DNA of 5,623 nt from Acidimicrobiaceae bacterium (GTDB lineage: Bacteria > Actinomycetota > Acidimicrobiia > Acidimicrobiales > Bog-793): NCBI GenBank assembly GCA_003170375.1, contig PMZN01000116.1, positions 986-6,608 on the forward strand. The letters run 5' to 3'. Within the stretch, counting starts at the first letter, position 1. Every line of letters starts with the position of its first letter. The position numbers were made by a program, and so were the translations under genes. Positions 1-5,620 of this stretch are shown in pieces. The notes beneath the pieces were generated by a model, which made no database searches, was not told where the DNA came from, and saw only the letters and a program-made list of their open reading frames with translations.

Positions 1-93
1 CTTGATTGTCCCAGCCTCCCGCGCCGGCTGCTCGACGTCTGGCGCGTCACCGCGGAACATGATGGCCCGCGCCGATGCGTGCGGGACCGGCAC
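1..93 (-). CDS. 5' fragment of a third operon gene, product unknown (runs off the left edge)
   Basis: The minus strand stays open from a GTG at 93 to the window edge, giving 31 codons. The encoded N-terminus reads MPVPHASARAIMFRGD and continues with an acidic/Ala-rich stretch. A GAGG Shine-Dalgarno (99-102) lies 5 bases before the GTG, and the start is 14 bases after the permease stop, which is spacing expected inside an operon. An internal ATG at 60 is an alternative start but lacks a good ribosome site. The ARAIMFRGD segment resembles the first strand of many Nudix hydrolases, but the piece is too short to assign a family. It could equally be chance open frame in GC-rich DNA. The ribosome site and spacing make a real gene somewhat more likely than not. 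Confidence 0.5.
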   Translation of the reverse strand, partial: MPVPHASARAIMFRGDAPDVEQPAREAGTIK

Positions 94-98
94 AGGTG

Positions 99-102
99 CC
101 TC
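99..102 (-). promoter_or_regulatory. Shine-Dalgarno GAGG for the downstream partial gene
   Basis: The minus strand reads GAGG, then CACCT, then GTG (91-93). This 5-base spacer is good, and it is the main reason for choosing GTG 93 over ATG 60 as the start. The site lies in the 14-base gap after the permease stop codon, so ribosomes ending on the permease could re-initiate here. Confidence 0.5.
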
Positions 103-107
103 GATGG

Positions 108-1409
108 CTATCCGGCCGCTCGAGTGAGCACGTCGCGGAGCTTGACCCGTCCACCCGTGCGGAGAATGGCCCTCCGGTAGATCCCGGTAGCCAGTCTCGC
201 CACACCCACGGTGCACACAATGCTGATTAGCGCCGATGCAAGAAACTCCCACCAAGTGACCTTTCCGAGACCGACGAGGACCGGCATGGCGAACGGGGCC
301 GTCGGAGGCAGATACGCAAGGACCTTGAAGAAGGATGACGGGCTTGCCGAGCCCGCCGCAGTGAGGGCCATGATGTAGCCGAAGATGATCGGGAGGCTCA
401 AAGGGAAGGCCAAGCTCTGCACCTGGTCCTGCCGCTCGGCCAAAGAACCTGCGGCCGCGTAGACCCAACAGTAGAAGGCGTAGCCCAGCACCAACCACAC
501 CAAAGTGCTCGCGAGCACCACGGGTGCCGTTCCATGCAGGAGATCGGAGCCAACGCTCTTGGCCAGCACTAGGGCGAACACGACGATCGCGGAGGCCTGG
601 ACGAACGCCACGAGGCCGATCCCGAGCACCTTGCCCGTGAGCAGCTGAATGGGGCGCACGGCAGCCAGGAGCACCTCTATGACCCTGCTCGACTTCTCCT
701 CCATGACCCCGATCAGGATCCAGGTGTTGTACTGCGAGAGCATCACGAATATGAGAACGAGTCCGATCAGCGAAGTGGTGTGCGTGGCCCCCTTGACTGC
801 TCCGGGTTGGAGGCTGTGCACCGGGAGCGCCCTCGCCCCAGCCAGCTCCGAGGACTGCGCCGCCGTGAGATGGGCCGCCTCGACCGCCTCGACGATGCCG
901 AGGTTCTTGGAGACGGCGTCTACGAACTGGGCCGTCGTCGAGATGTCTGTTGATCCGATGGGTTTGTTCACGACGAGCTCCCGACCCTCGACTATGGCCA
1001 GATCAACACGCCCTGAGCGCAGATCGGCATGGGCCGCCTCCTCGTCGGCTACGGACACGAAGTGAACCGTGGTGCCGACGCTCTTGGCCGAAGACACGAC
1101 GGCCGCTCGCAAGGGAGCCGAGAGAGCCCCGACAAGGCCGACTCGTTGGGGTTCTGGCTTCCCGTTGTCGAGCGTGGGGATGACGATGGCGGCCGCGACC
1201 ACCGCCAGGATGAGCAGGGTCCCGACGCGAAAGATCTTGCCGCGGAATCGCTCCCGCATCTCCCGGGCCGCCACCAAGCCCACGTCGCTCGTGAAAGGCC
1301 CCAATCCGCCGTGAGTCTGGCGTTGGCCGGTCGTTCGGCGTCTGCGACGCCCCCACACCCTCACGATCACGACGACGGCCAGCACGGCCGCAATGAGGCC
1401 TCCCCTCAC
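108..1409 (-). CDS. ABC-2 type (NatB-like) transporter permease
   Basis: This is an integral membrane subunit of 433 residues, predicted to pair with the upstream ATPase in an exporter. It has a TM at about 62-80 preceded by a basic amphipathic stretch (VAAREMRERFRGK, 46-58), then a soluble presumably extracytoplasmic domain at about 85-210. A C-terminal block of five or six TMs follows (roughly 212-236, 262-284, 297-320, 334-352, 366-382, 388-408). The segment GVMEEKSSRVIEVLL (234-248), followed by PIQLLTGKVLG (253-263), is the hallmark of ABC-2/NatB permeases: EEK with a downstream GK before a TM. The start is GTG 1409, because it overlaps the ATPase stop as GTGA and has GGGAGG 7 bases upstream. 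The frame is open 60 codons further upstream, but that part reads as Arg-rich shadow of the ATPase gene. The N-terminus is odd: an extra hydrophobic segment (4-19) and an RRRRR run precede the usual family start. The substrate (Na+, drug, peptide or lipid) cannot be told. Confidence 0.9.
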   Translation of the reverse strand: MRGGLIAAVLAVVVIVRVWGRRRRRTTGQRQTHGGLGPFTSDVGLVAAREMRERFRGKIFRVGTLLILAVVAAAIVIPTLDNGKPEPQRVGLVGALSAPLRAAVVSSAKSVGTTVHFVSVADEEAAHADLRSGRVDLAIVEGRELVVNKPIGSTDISTTAQFVDAVSKNLGIVEAVEAAHLTAAQSSELAGARALPVHSLQPGAVKGATHTTSLIGLVLIFVMLSQYNTWILIGVMEEKSSRVIEVLLAAVRPIQLLTGKVLGIGLVAFVQASAIVVFALVLAKSVGSDLLHGTAPVVLASTLVWLVLGYAFYCWVYAAAGSLAERQDQVQSLAFPLSLPIIFGYIMALTAAGSASPSSFFKVLAYLPPTAPFAMPVLVGLGKVTWWEFLASALISIVCTVGVARLATGIYRRAILRTGGRVKLRDVLTRAAG

Positions 1410-2302
1410 TTCAATGCCTCCCGGAACACTTCTGACAATCGGCGGCGCTCGAAGACGAACTCGGTGACGCGGCCTGCAGCCATGGCGGCTCGGAGCACCG
1501 ACTCGCTCTCCACCGAGGGGTCGAGCACAAGTCGCGCCGCGCCTCCATCGACTTCTGAGATGGTGACGCCGGCGGTGCCGCGTGCCCACGAAGCATCTCG
1601 GTCCCCTTCCACCCGCACGACTAGGCGGCGCGGGCCGCTGCGGGCGAGGTCGTCAACTCTTCCGGTCACTACCAGGCGACCGTGATCGATGATGGTGACC
1701 GACTCGCAGAGATCCTCTACCTGGTCGAGCTGATGGCTGGAGAAGAGCACGCAGCAACCCGAGCGGGCCTGCTCGGCTAGCACACCGCCGATGGCGTCGA
1801 TCCCCGCTGGGTCCAGTCCGGCCAGCGGCTCGTCCAAGATCAGCACCTCAGGACCGTGAAGCAATGCGGCCACAAGCTGTACTCGCTGCTGGTTCCCGTG
1901 GGAGAGGGCATCCACCTTGCTGTCGGCCCGTTCTGCGATCCCCAGCCGTTCCAGCCAAGTCGTCGTGGCAGCCTGGGCGTCGATCGCGCTCATGCCGTGC
2001 AATCTCCCGAGGTACTCGAGCTGCTCGGCCACGCGCATGGCCGGGTACAACCCCCGCTCCTCTGGCATGTACCCGAAGCGACGCCGTTCGGCCTGACCGA
2101 CTGGGGCACCATTCCACCTGACCATCCCAGCGTCCAGATCGGTGAGGCCGAAGACAGCCCGCATGGTGGTCGTCTTGCCTGCCCCATTGGGGCCCAAGAA
2201 GCCCACCACCTGTCCCGTTGGAACGGAAAAGGAGAGACCGTCGAGGGCAGTAAGCGTCCCGTAGCGACGAGTGAGTCCTTCGAGCTCGAGGAGGCCACTC
2301 AC
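1406..2302 (-). CDS. ABC transporter ATP-binding protein (NatA-like)
   Basis: This is the cytoplasmic ATPase of 298 residues that powers the NatB-like permease encoded next. It has Walker A GPNGAGKTT (37-45), a Q-loop region GYMPEERGLYP (77-87), signature LSHGNQQ (133-139), Walker B VLILDEP (153-159) with catalytic E158, D-loop AGLDP (161-165) and H-loop H190. The C-terminal 75 or so residues (LVVRVEGD to FERRRLSEVFREAL) match the accessory DUF4162-type tail common in this exporter subfamily. Glu in place of Gln in the Q-loop and SHGNQQ instead of SGGQ are normal for the subfamily, so the enzyme looks intact. The start is GTG 2300-2302. An in-frame TAG sits four codons upstream, no good Shine-Dalgarno is present, and a promoter places +1 on the GTG, so the mRNA is probably leaderless. 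The regulator gene diverges from it across 195 bp (2303-2497). Confidence 0.95.
   Translation of the reverse strand: MSGLLELEGLTRRYGTLTALDGLSFSVPTGQVVGFLGPNGAGKTTTMRAVFGLTDLDAGMVRWNGAPVGQAERRRFGYMPEERGLYPAMRVAEQLEYLGRLHGMSAIDAQAATTTWLERLGIAERADSKVDALSHGNQQRVQLVAALLHGPEVLILDEPLAGLDPAGIDAIGGVLAEQARSGCCVLFSSHQLDQVEDLCESVTIIDHGRLVVTGRVDDLARSGPRRLVVRVEGDRDASWARGTAGVTISEVDGGAARLVLDPSVESESVLRAAMAAGRVTEFVFERRRLSEVFREALK
1417..1422 (-). promoter_or_regulatory. Shine-Dalgarno GGGAGG and GTGA coupling site of the permease
   Basis: The minus strand reads GGGAGG, then CATTGAA, then GTGA (1409-1406). GTG is the permease start, and the TGA in the same four bases is the ATPase stop. The strong ribosome site inside the last codons of the ATPase gene fixes the permease start. 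It also indicates translational coupling, which would keep the two subunits in balanced amounts. Confidence 0.8.
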
Positions 2303-2337
2303 CGCCTCAGGCTAATTCCTGCCGCATCACCTGACAG
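2302..2337 (-). promoter_or_regulatory. Sigma-70-type promoter for the ABC operon, predicted leaderless
   Basis: On the minus strand a -35 box CTGTCA (2332-2337; 4 of 6 match to TTGACA) is followed by a 17-base spacer. The -10 box TAGCCT (2309-2314) fits the actinobacterial TANNNT pattern. Six bases (GAGGCG) then separate the -10 from the GTG at 2302, so the expected transcription start is the first base of the start codon. The in-frame upstream stop TAG is part of the -10 itself, so translation cannot begin further upstream. The prediction rests on sequence pattern only. Confidence 0.6.
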
Positions 2338-2345
2338 TGGGGACG

Positions 2346-2358
2346 AAGACCTGGTCTT
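2346..2358. promoter_or_regulatory. 13-bp palindrome, candidate operator of the divergent region
   Basis: AAGACC-T-GGTCTT is a perfect inverted repeat with 6-bp arms and a single central base. It is centred at -50 from the predicted ABC-operon start and ends 8 bases upstream of the -35 box, a position suited to an activator. NarL/LuxR-type regulators usually bind short inverted repeats as dimers, and one is encoded directly across the gap. The rest of the 2303-2494 gap holds the two promoters and a tandem AACGG pair (2471-2480), with no other clear structure. Binding by the neighbouring regulator is inference. Confidence 0.4.
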
Positions 2359-2482
2359 GCGAGGCGGGCGATCAAGGGAGTTAGCCGATTGGGACCCCAG
2401 CAGCTGTCGCTTGGTGAACGCGAGTACCTCACGGTGGTCGTCCTCGTCCCCGAACATACCTTCTACCGGCAACGGAACGGGT

Positions 2483-2495
2483 TAGGCTCCCATTT
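2483..2495 (+). promoter_or_regulatory. Possible -10 element and leaderless start for the NarL-type regulator
   Basis: TAGGCT (2483-2488) fits TANNNT and would put the transcription start at about 2495, at or just before the candidate start codons TTG 2495 and GTG 2498. No Shine-Dalgarno is visible ahead of them, which agrees with a leaderless message. No convincing -35 box is present at a 16-18 base spacing, so the promoter may be weak or activator-dependent. It mirrors the ABC promoter on the other strand, which has TAGCCT as its -10. Confidence 0.35.
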
Positions 2496-2497
2496 TG

Positions 2498-3172
2498 GTG
2501 GCGCTGATCCGGGTCGTCCTGGCGGAGGACAACGCGTTGTTGCGCGAGGGAATCTCGCGACTGATCGAGGCCCAAGGCGACCTCGAGCTTGTCGGTGTCG
2601 CCTCCGACCTTCCTGAATTGCTGGAGCTCGTCGCCGAGCACAAGCCCGATGTCGTGGTGACAGACATCCGTATGCCTCCGACCGGCAGCGACGAAGGCAT
2701 CCAGGCCGCGGCATGGCTGCGCGAGCACCAGCCGACGGTCGGCGTCGTCGTCCTCAGCCAGTACACCGCTCCGGCCTACGCGCTGGCGCTCTTGCAAGAA
2801 GGCTCGGCCGGCCGTGGCTACCTTTTGAAGGAGCGGGTCGCAGGGGCGAACGAGCTGGCCCAAGCCATCAGGGTGGTGGCAGGCGGTGGGTCGGTCATCG
2901 ACCCTCTCGTGGTCGACGAGCTGGTCCGGGCCCGGGCCAGCCGCCGCAAGTCCGATCTCGAATGGCTCACGCCGAGGGAGTCCGAGATCCTGGCCGAGAT
3001 GGCCCAGGGCAAGTCCAACGGGGCGATCGCCGAGACACTGGGCGTCTCGGAGCGGGCGGTCGAGAAGCACTCGAATGCGATCTTCTCCAAACTCGGGCTC
3101 TCCGAGGAGCGGGACGTCAACCGCCGCGTGAAAGCGGTGCTCGTCTACCTGAGCGCGCAATCGGGAGGCTAG
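2498..3172 (+). CDS. NarL/FixJ-family two-component response regulator (receiver + LuxR HTH)
   Basis: This is a DNA-binding transcription regulator of 224 residues, activated by phosphorylation in the cytoplasm. The N-terminal receiver has the acidic pair E10/D11, phospho-acceptor D56 (VVVTDIRMP), switch residue S87 (VVVLSQY) and conserved K111 (GYLLKER). All are intact. The PTGSDEGIQAA stretch after D56 is common in actinobacterial members. A linker leads to a C-terminal LuxR-type helix-turn-helix at about 157-215, with LTPRESEIL (158-166), GKSNGAIAETLGVSERAVEKH (171-191, recognition helix at its end) and FSKLGL. GTG 2498 is chosen because the receiver fold begins within four residues of it. 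TTG 2495 would add one residue. The gene diverges from the ABC operon, which is its most likely target, and is followed after 67 bp by a stand-alone receiver gene. The likely partner is the HisKA_3 kinase at 3638-5620, a kinase class that normally pairs with NarL-type regulators. Confidence 0.93.
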   Translation: MALIRVVLAEDNALLREGISRLIEAQGDLELVGVASDLPELLELVAEHKPDVVVTDIRMPPTGSDEGIQAAAWLREHQPTVGVVVLSQYTAPAYALALLQEGSAGRGYLLKERVAGANELAQAIRVVAGGGSVIDPLVVDELVRARASRRKSDLEWLTPRESEILAEMAQGKSNGAIAETLGVSERAVEKHSNAIFSKLGLSEERDVNRRVKAVLVYLSAQSGG

Positions 3173-3194
3173 CCACACCTTAAGTTCGGGTGGC
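3172..3194 (+). terminator. Hairpin after the NarL-type regulator (weak terminator or attenuator candidate)
   Basis: GCCAC-(A)-CC at 3172-3179 can pair with GGGTGGC at 3188-3194, giving seven pairs with one bulged A and a TTAAGTTC loop. It begins on the last base of the regulator stop codon. There is no T-run behind it, so it is not a classic intrinsic terminator. It could reduce read-through into the receiver gene or simply protect the mRNA end. Confidence 0.3.
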
Positions 3195-3215
3195 ACCTTC
3201 CGGGTCTTCCTGTGC

Positions 3216-3238
3216 CTCCCATGGGAGAATGGACTCCC
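3216..3238 (+). promoter_or_regulatory. Competing short hairpins over the receiver gene's ribosome site
   Basis: The pattern is CTCCC (3216-3220), GGGAG (3223-3227), CTCCC (3234-3238). The middle GGGAG is the only Shine-Dalgarno-like stretch before ATG 3240, with a long 12-base spacer. It can pair either leftwards, as the palindrome CTCCCATGGGAG, or rightwards, as a 5-bp stem with an AATGGA loop. GAGAAT (3225-3230) also resembles a -10 box and would start a nearly leaderless mRNA, in which case the hairpins would not matter. Which of these operates is not decided by the sequence. Confidence 0.3.
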
Positions 3239-3239
3239 G

Positions 3240-3629
3240 ATGGACAACCCCCTCTCCGTCATCGTCGTCGATGATCAGGCGCCTTTCCGCTTGGCCGCGC
3301 GTGCTGTCCTGCGCCGCACCGAGGGCTTCGAGCTGGTCGGTGAGGCCGCCAACGGGATAGAGGCGATCTCGCTAGCCGACTCCCTGCACCCGGACCTCGT
3401 ATTGATGGACATCAACATGCCCGAGATGGGGGGCTTGGAGGCAACCCGGCGGATCGTGGCCGGGCACCCCGGCACCGTCGTGTTCCTGTGCTCAACCTAC
3501 GACGTGAACGACCTGCCGGAAGACGCCAGGACCAGCGGTGCCCGGGCTTACATGCACAAGGAGCAGTTCGGCCCAAAGATCCTTCGCAGGCTCTGGGAAG
3601 AGCGCGACTCCAATGGCTTTGCCACCTAG
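3240..3629 (+). CDS. Stand-alone response-regulator receiver protein with no output domain
   Basis: At 129 residues, this is about the length of one CheY-like receiver domain. It has the acidic pair D11/D12 (VIVVDDQ), phospho-acceptor D57 (LVLMDINMP), switch residues S85/T86 (FLCSTY) and K107 (AYMHKEQ). The phosphorylation site is therefore complete, and the protein should accept phosphate from a kinase. After helix 5 (PKILRRLWEERD) only about seven residues remain, so there is no DNA-binding or enzymatic domain. The frame ends with a clear TAG. The region beyond it is kinase gene on the other strand, and no LuxR-type HTH continues in another frame, so this is not a frameshifted full regulator. 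ATG 3240 is the start because the first beta strand begins at residue 6. It follows the NarL-type regulator on the same strand and converges on the kinase. Possible roles are phosphate sink, kinase modulator or interaction through partner proteins. These roles are inferred. Confidence 0.9.
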   Translation: MDNPLSVIVVDDQAPFRLAARAVLRRTEGFELVGEAANGIEAISLADSLHPDLVLMDINMPEMGGLEATRRIVAGHPGTVVFLCSTYDVNDLPEDARTSGARAYMHKEQFGPKILRRLWEERDSNGFAT

Positions 3630-3630
3630 C

Positions 3631-3644
3631 CAACTGGTCAGTTG
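3631..3644. terminator. Palindrome between convergent stop codons, possible two-way terminator
   Basis: CAACTG-GT-CAGTTG is a perfect inverted repeat lying one base after the receiver stop (3627-3629) and spanning the kinase stop (3638-3640). As RNA it could form a 5-bp stem with a 4-base loop on either strand. The stem is short and has no T-run, so termination would be weak or factor-assisted. Its place at the exact meeting point of two convergent genes is the main argument. Confidence 0.35.
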
Positions 3645-5620
3645 AGAGGCACCGAGCCCCGGATCGCGGTACCGCGCCCTCGTTCGGACTCCCAGCGCAC
3701 CGCGCCGCCGATGGCACCCAAGCGGTCCATCATGTTCACGAATCCGTGCCCGTGCTGGGCCGCACGCACGTCGAAGCCCGGGCCGTCGTCGGTGACGGAA
3801 AACAGCAGTCCTCCCGACTCCTCCCAGATGCGTACCGTGACGTGCGCGTCCGGAGCGTGCTTGCCCGCGTTCTGAAGCGCTTCGAGACAGCAGAAGTAGA
3901 TAGCGGCTTCGATGTCGCCGTCGTAACGCCCGATCCCCTCGGTCGACAGCTCGACGTCGAGCGGGCTCCGGTTGACCACTGGGCGAAGTGCCCCGGCGAG
4001 GCCGCTGTCGACCAAGAGCGGTGGGTAGATCCCATGCGCGAGCTCGCGCAGCTCCTGGATCGTGTCCTGGACGGCGGTTCCCAGCTCGTCGAGCATCTCG
4101 ACCGCCGCCTGCGGGTCCTCCAACAAGACGTCCTTGGCCAGGCGCAGGTTGACCGCCAGGGCTACCAGGTGCTGCTGGGCGCCATCGTGCAGGTTCCGCT
4201 CGACACGACGGCGCTCTGCGTCGCCACTGGCCACGATTCGAGCCCTTGACGCGCGCAGTTCGTCGGCTTGTCGCCTGAGCTCGTCGAGCGAAGTCTGCAG
4301 GGCGGTGTCCAGCTGGGCGTTGTGGAATGCCAGTCCGACCTGGCGGGCCAGCTCGGTGAGAACACGATCGTCCTCCTCGCTGAAGCTGACCGCACCTTCG
4401 CCCCGGGCGACCACGATCGTTCCCAGGAGCTCGCCGGCGTGGCAGATCGGAGCCACCCGGATCGGGCCGACAGGCCGTCCGTTCAACAAGGCGGGCATCC
4501 AGACCGAGGCCCAAGCGTTGCCCGACACGCCGGCATGAGTGATCACCGGGCGCTCGCGCCCGGACACGACCAGGGACCGCGCCCCCATGTCCGGGACCGA
4601 CACGGCGAGCTCGAGGACTTCACCGGTGCCGGTGTAGATCTCCGCAGACTGCAGGGCGAGCGTCTTGCGAAGCGACTCGGCCAACTGCAACAGCAGCTCG
4701 TCCATGGGTATGGCCCGGGTCAGTCGGCTCCCGAACGTACGCACGACTTCGTCGGGGGCCTCGCGTGCGCCGTAGACAAAACCGGTCGCCATGCGCGCGA
4801 ACCGGTCCCGGGCGGGGATGTAGCCAACGGCGGCGATGGCGGCGGCCACGATCGACAAGCCGAGCACCTCGCGGTCGGTCGTCCCCGTCGGGGTCTTGCC
4901 GAGACCGCGGACCACGATGAGGTAGATAGCCGACACCACGACGGTGAAGCCGAGAATCGAGAGCAAGTTCACGAGCAGGCGGTCGCCGTGCCGGGCAAGG
5001 CGCGGGCTGGCCGCGCAAAGTAGGCCGACTGCCGCCAGCACTGTGGCGCCGGCGGCGGGGACACCGATCTGGGCCGGCCACGCCACCAACAGATTGAGCG
5101 TCGCGGCTATGAGGATGACCTCGCTCCCCAGCACGGCGCCGACGGCGATCCATTGCATCCGCTGGCGCCCCGCGGCGGGCGCGTCGAGGTATCGGGCATG
5201 CACTGTGGGAAGCGTGGAGCACACCGCCACCAGCCATCCGAGCGCGGCGGGCCACGGAGCTAGCACATGGGCCGTAGTCGTGAGCGCGACGGCCACCAAA
5301 AGGGCCGCCAGGTACCAGAGCCCGGCGCCGACCTGGCGCGACCTACGCCCGAGCACCCCGTCGGGCAACGACAAGAGGCCGTGGACCGAGACGGCCATGG
5401 CGGCAAGGGCGGCCACCGTGGCCACCACGTGGGGCGCGCTGTGGACGCGGTCGGCGTGAGTGAGGGCGAGCCGCGACCCTGCCGCTGAGACCGCCGCGAC
5501 CAGTGCGCCGAGGGTAACGAGCCAGCCGAGCCGCGCCGCGCGGGCAAGTGTCGCGAACCCTGCCGCCGCGGTGCAGATGATCGCCACCCCAATGACCACT
5601 CCGAGGTCGCGATGACCCAC
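3638..5620 (-). CDS. Membrane sensor histidine kinase (multi-TM, GAF-like, HisKA_3, HATPase_c)
   Basis: This is a 660-residue integral membrane kinase. About nine hydrophobic segments fill residues 7-269. Among them, AGRQRMQWIAVGAVL (150-164) recalls the RQQ..W motif of actinobacterial multi-TM sensor kinases. A linker, RDRFARMATGFVYGAREAPDEV (271-292), leads to a GAF-like region at about 295-432 and then a helical coiled stretch (436-470). The HisKA_3 box is RRVERNLHDGAQQHL (471-485), with phospho-acceptor H478 and the D479xxxQ483 motif linked to phosphatase activity in NarX-type kinases. The HATPase_c domain shows N-box E580/N584 (LEALQNAGKHA), G1 box DDGPGF (611-616) and G2 GHGF (624-627), all intact. 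The start is taken as GTG 5618-5620, seven residues before the first TM. The frame is open to the window edge, so the true start may lie outside. No cognate regulator gene overlaps it. The nearest partners are the two convergent receivers. The ligand is unknown. Confidence 0.92.
   Translation of the reverse strand: MGHRDLGVVIGVAIICTAAAGFATLARAARLGWLVTLGALVAAVSAAGSRLALTHADRVHSAPHVVATVAALAAMAVSVHGLLSLPDGVLGRRSRQVGAGLWYLAALLVAVALTTTAHVLAPWPAALGWLVAVCSTLPTVHARYLDAPAAGRQRMQWIAVGAVLGSEVILIAATLNLLVAWPAQIGVPAAGATVLAAVGLLCAASPRLARHGDRLLVNLLSILGFTVVVSAIYLIVVRGLGKTPTGTTDREVLGLSIVAAAIAAVGYIPARDRFARMATGFVYGAREAPDEVVRTFGSRLTRAIPMDELLLQLAESLRKTLALQSAEIYTGTGEVLELAVSVPDMGARSLVVSGRERPVITHAGVSGNAWASVWMPALLNGRPVGPIRVAPICHAGELLGTIVVARGEGAVSFSEEDDRVLTELARQVGLAFHNAQLDTALQTSLDELRRQADELRASRARIVASGDAERRRVERNLHDGAQQHLVALAVNLRLAKDVLLEDPQAAVEMLDELGTAVQDTIQELRELAHGIYPPLLVDSGLAGALRPVVNRSPLDVELSTEGIGRYDGDIEAAIYFCCLEALQNAGKHAPDAHVTVRIWEESGGLLFSVTDDGPGFDVRAAQHGHGFVNMMDRLGAIGGAVRWESERGRGTAIRGSVPLN

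Noticed and set aside
1410..1589. A 60-codon upstream extension of the permease frame beginning at 1589
   Set aside because: It lies inside the ATPase gene in another frame, is Arg-rich and low in hydrophobic content, and has no ribosome site. The GTGA overlap at 1406-1409 with GGGAGG is a much better start.
1886..1906. Non-standard ABC signature (LSHGNQQ rather than LSGGQ) and Glu at the Q-loop position of the ATPase as signs of an inactive enzyme
   Set aside because: Both are usual in the NatA-like exporter ATPase subfamily. Walker A, Walker B Glu and H-loop His are intact.
2471..2480. Tandem AACGG-AACGG in front of the regulator gene as a binding site
   Set aside because: Two 5-base direct copies are too short to separate from chance, and they are not repeated elsewhere in the gap.
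1856..2485. Plus-strand open frames of over 200 codons opposite the ATPase and permease genes
   Set aside because: They are antisense to genes with complete motifs, and no Shine-Dalgarno or domain is visible.
2429..3262. A 277-codon minus-strand open frame opposite the NarL-type regulator
   Set aside because: It is the antisense shadow of a clear receiver-HTH gene. Its translation shows no recognisable domain and it would run across the divergent promoter region.
3240..3629. The short receiver as a truncated or frameshifted full response regulator
   Set aside because: The receiver fold is complete and ends with a normal last helix. No HTH coding sequence follows in any plus-strand frame, because the downstream DNA is the kinase gene on the other strand.
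3492..4514. A 340-codon minus-strand open frame within the kinase gene in a different frame
   Set aside because: It is Arg/Gly/Pro-rich with no family motif, typical of an off-frame in GC-rich DNA. The kinase frame holds all H, N, G1 and G2 boxes without a break.
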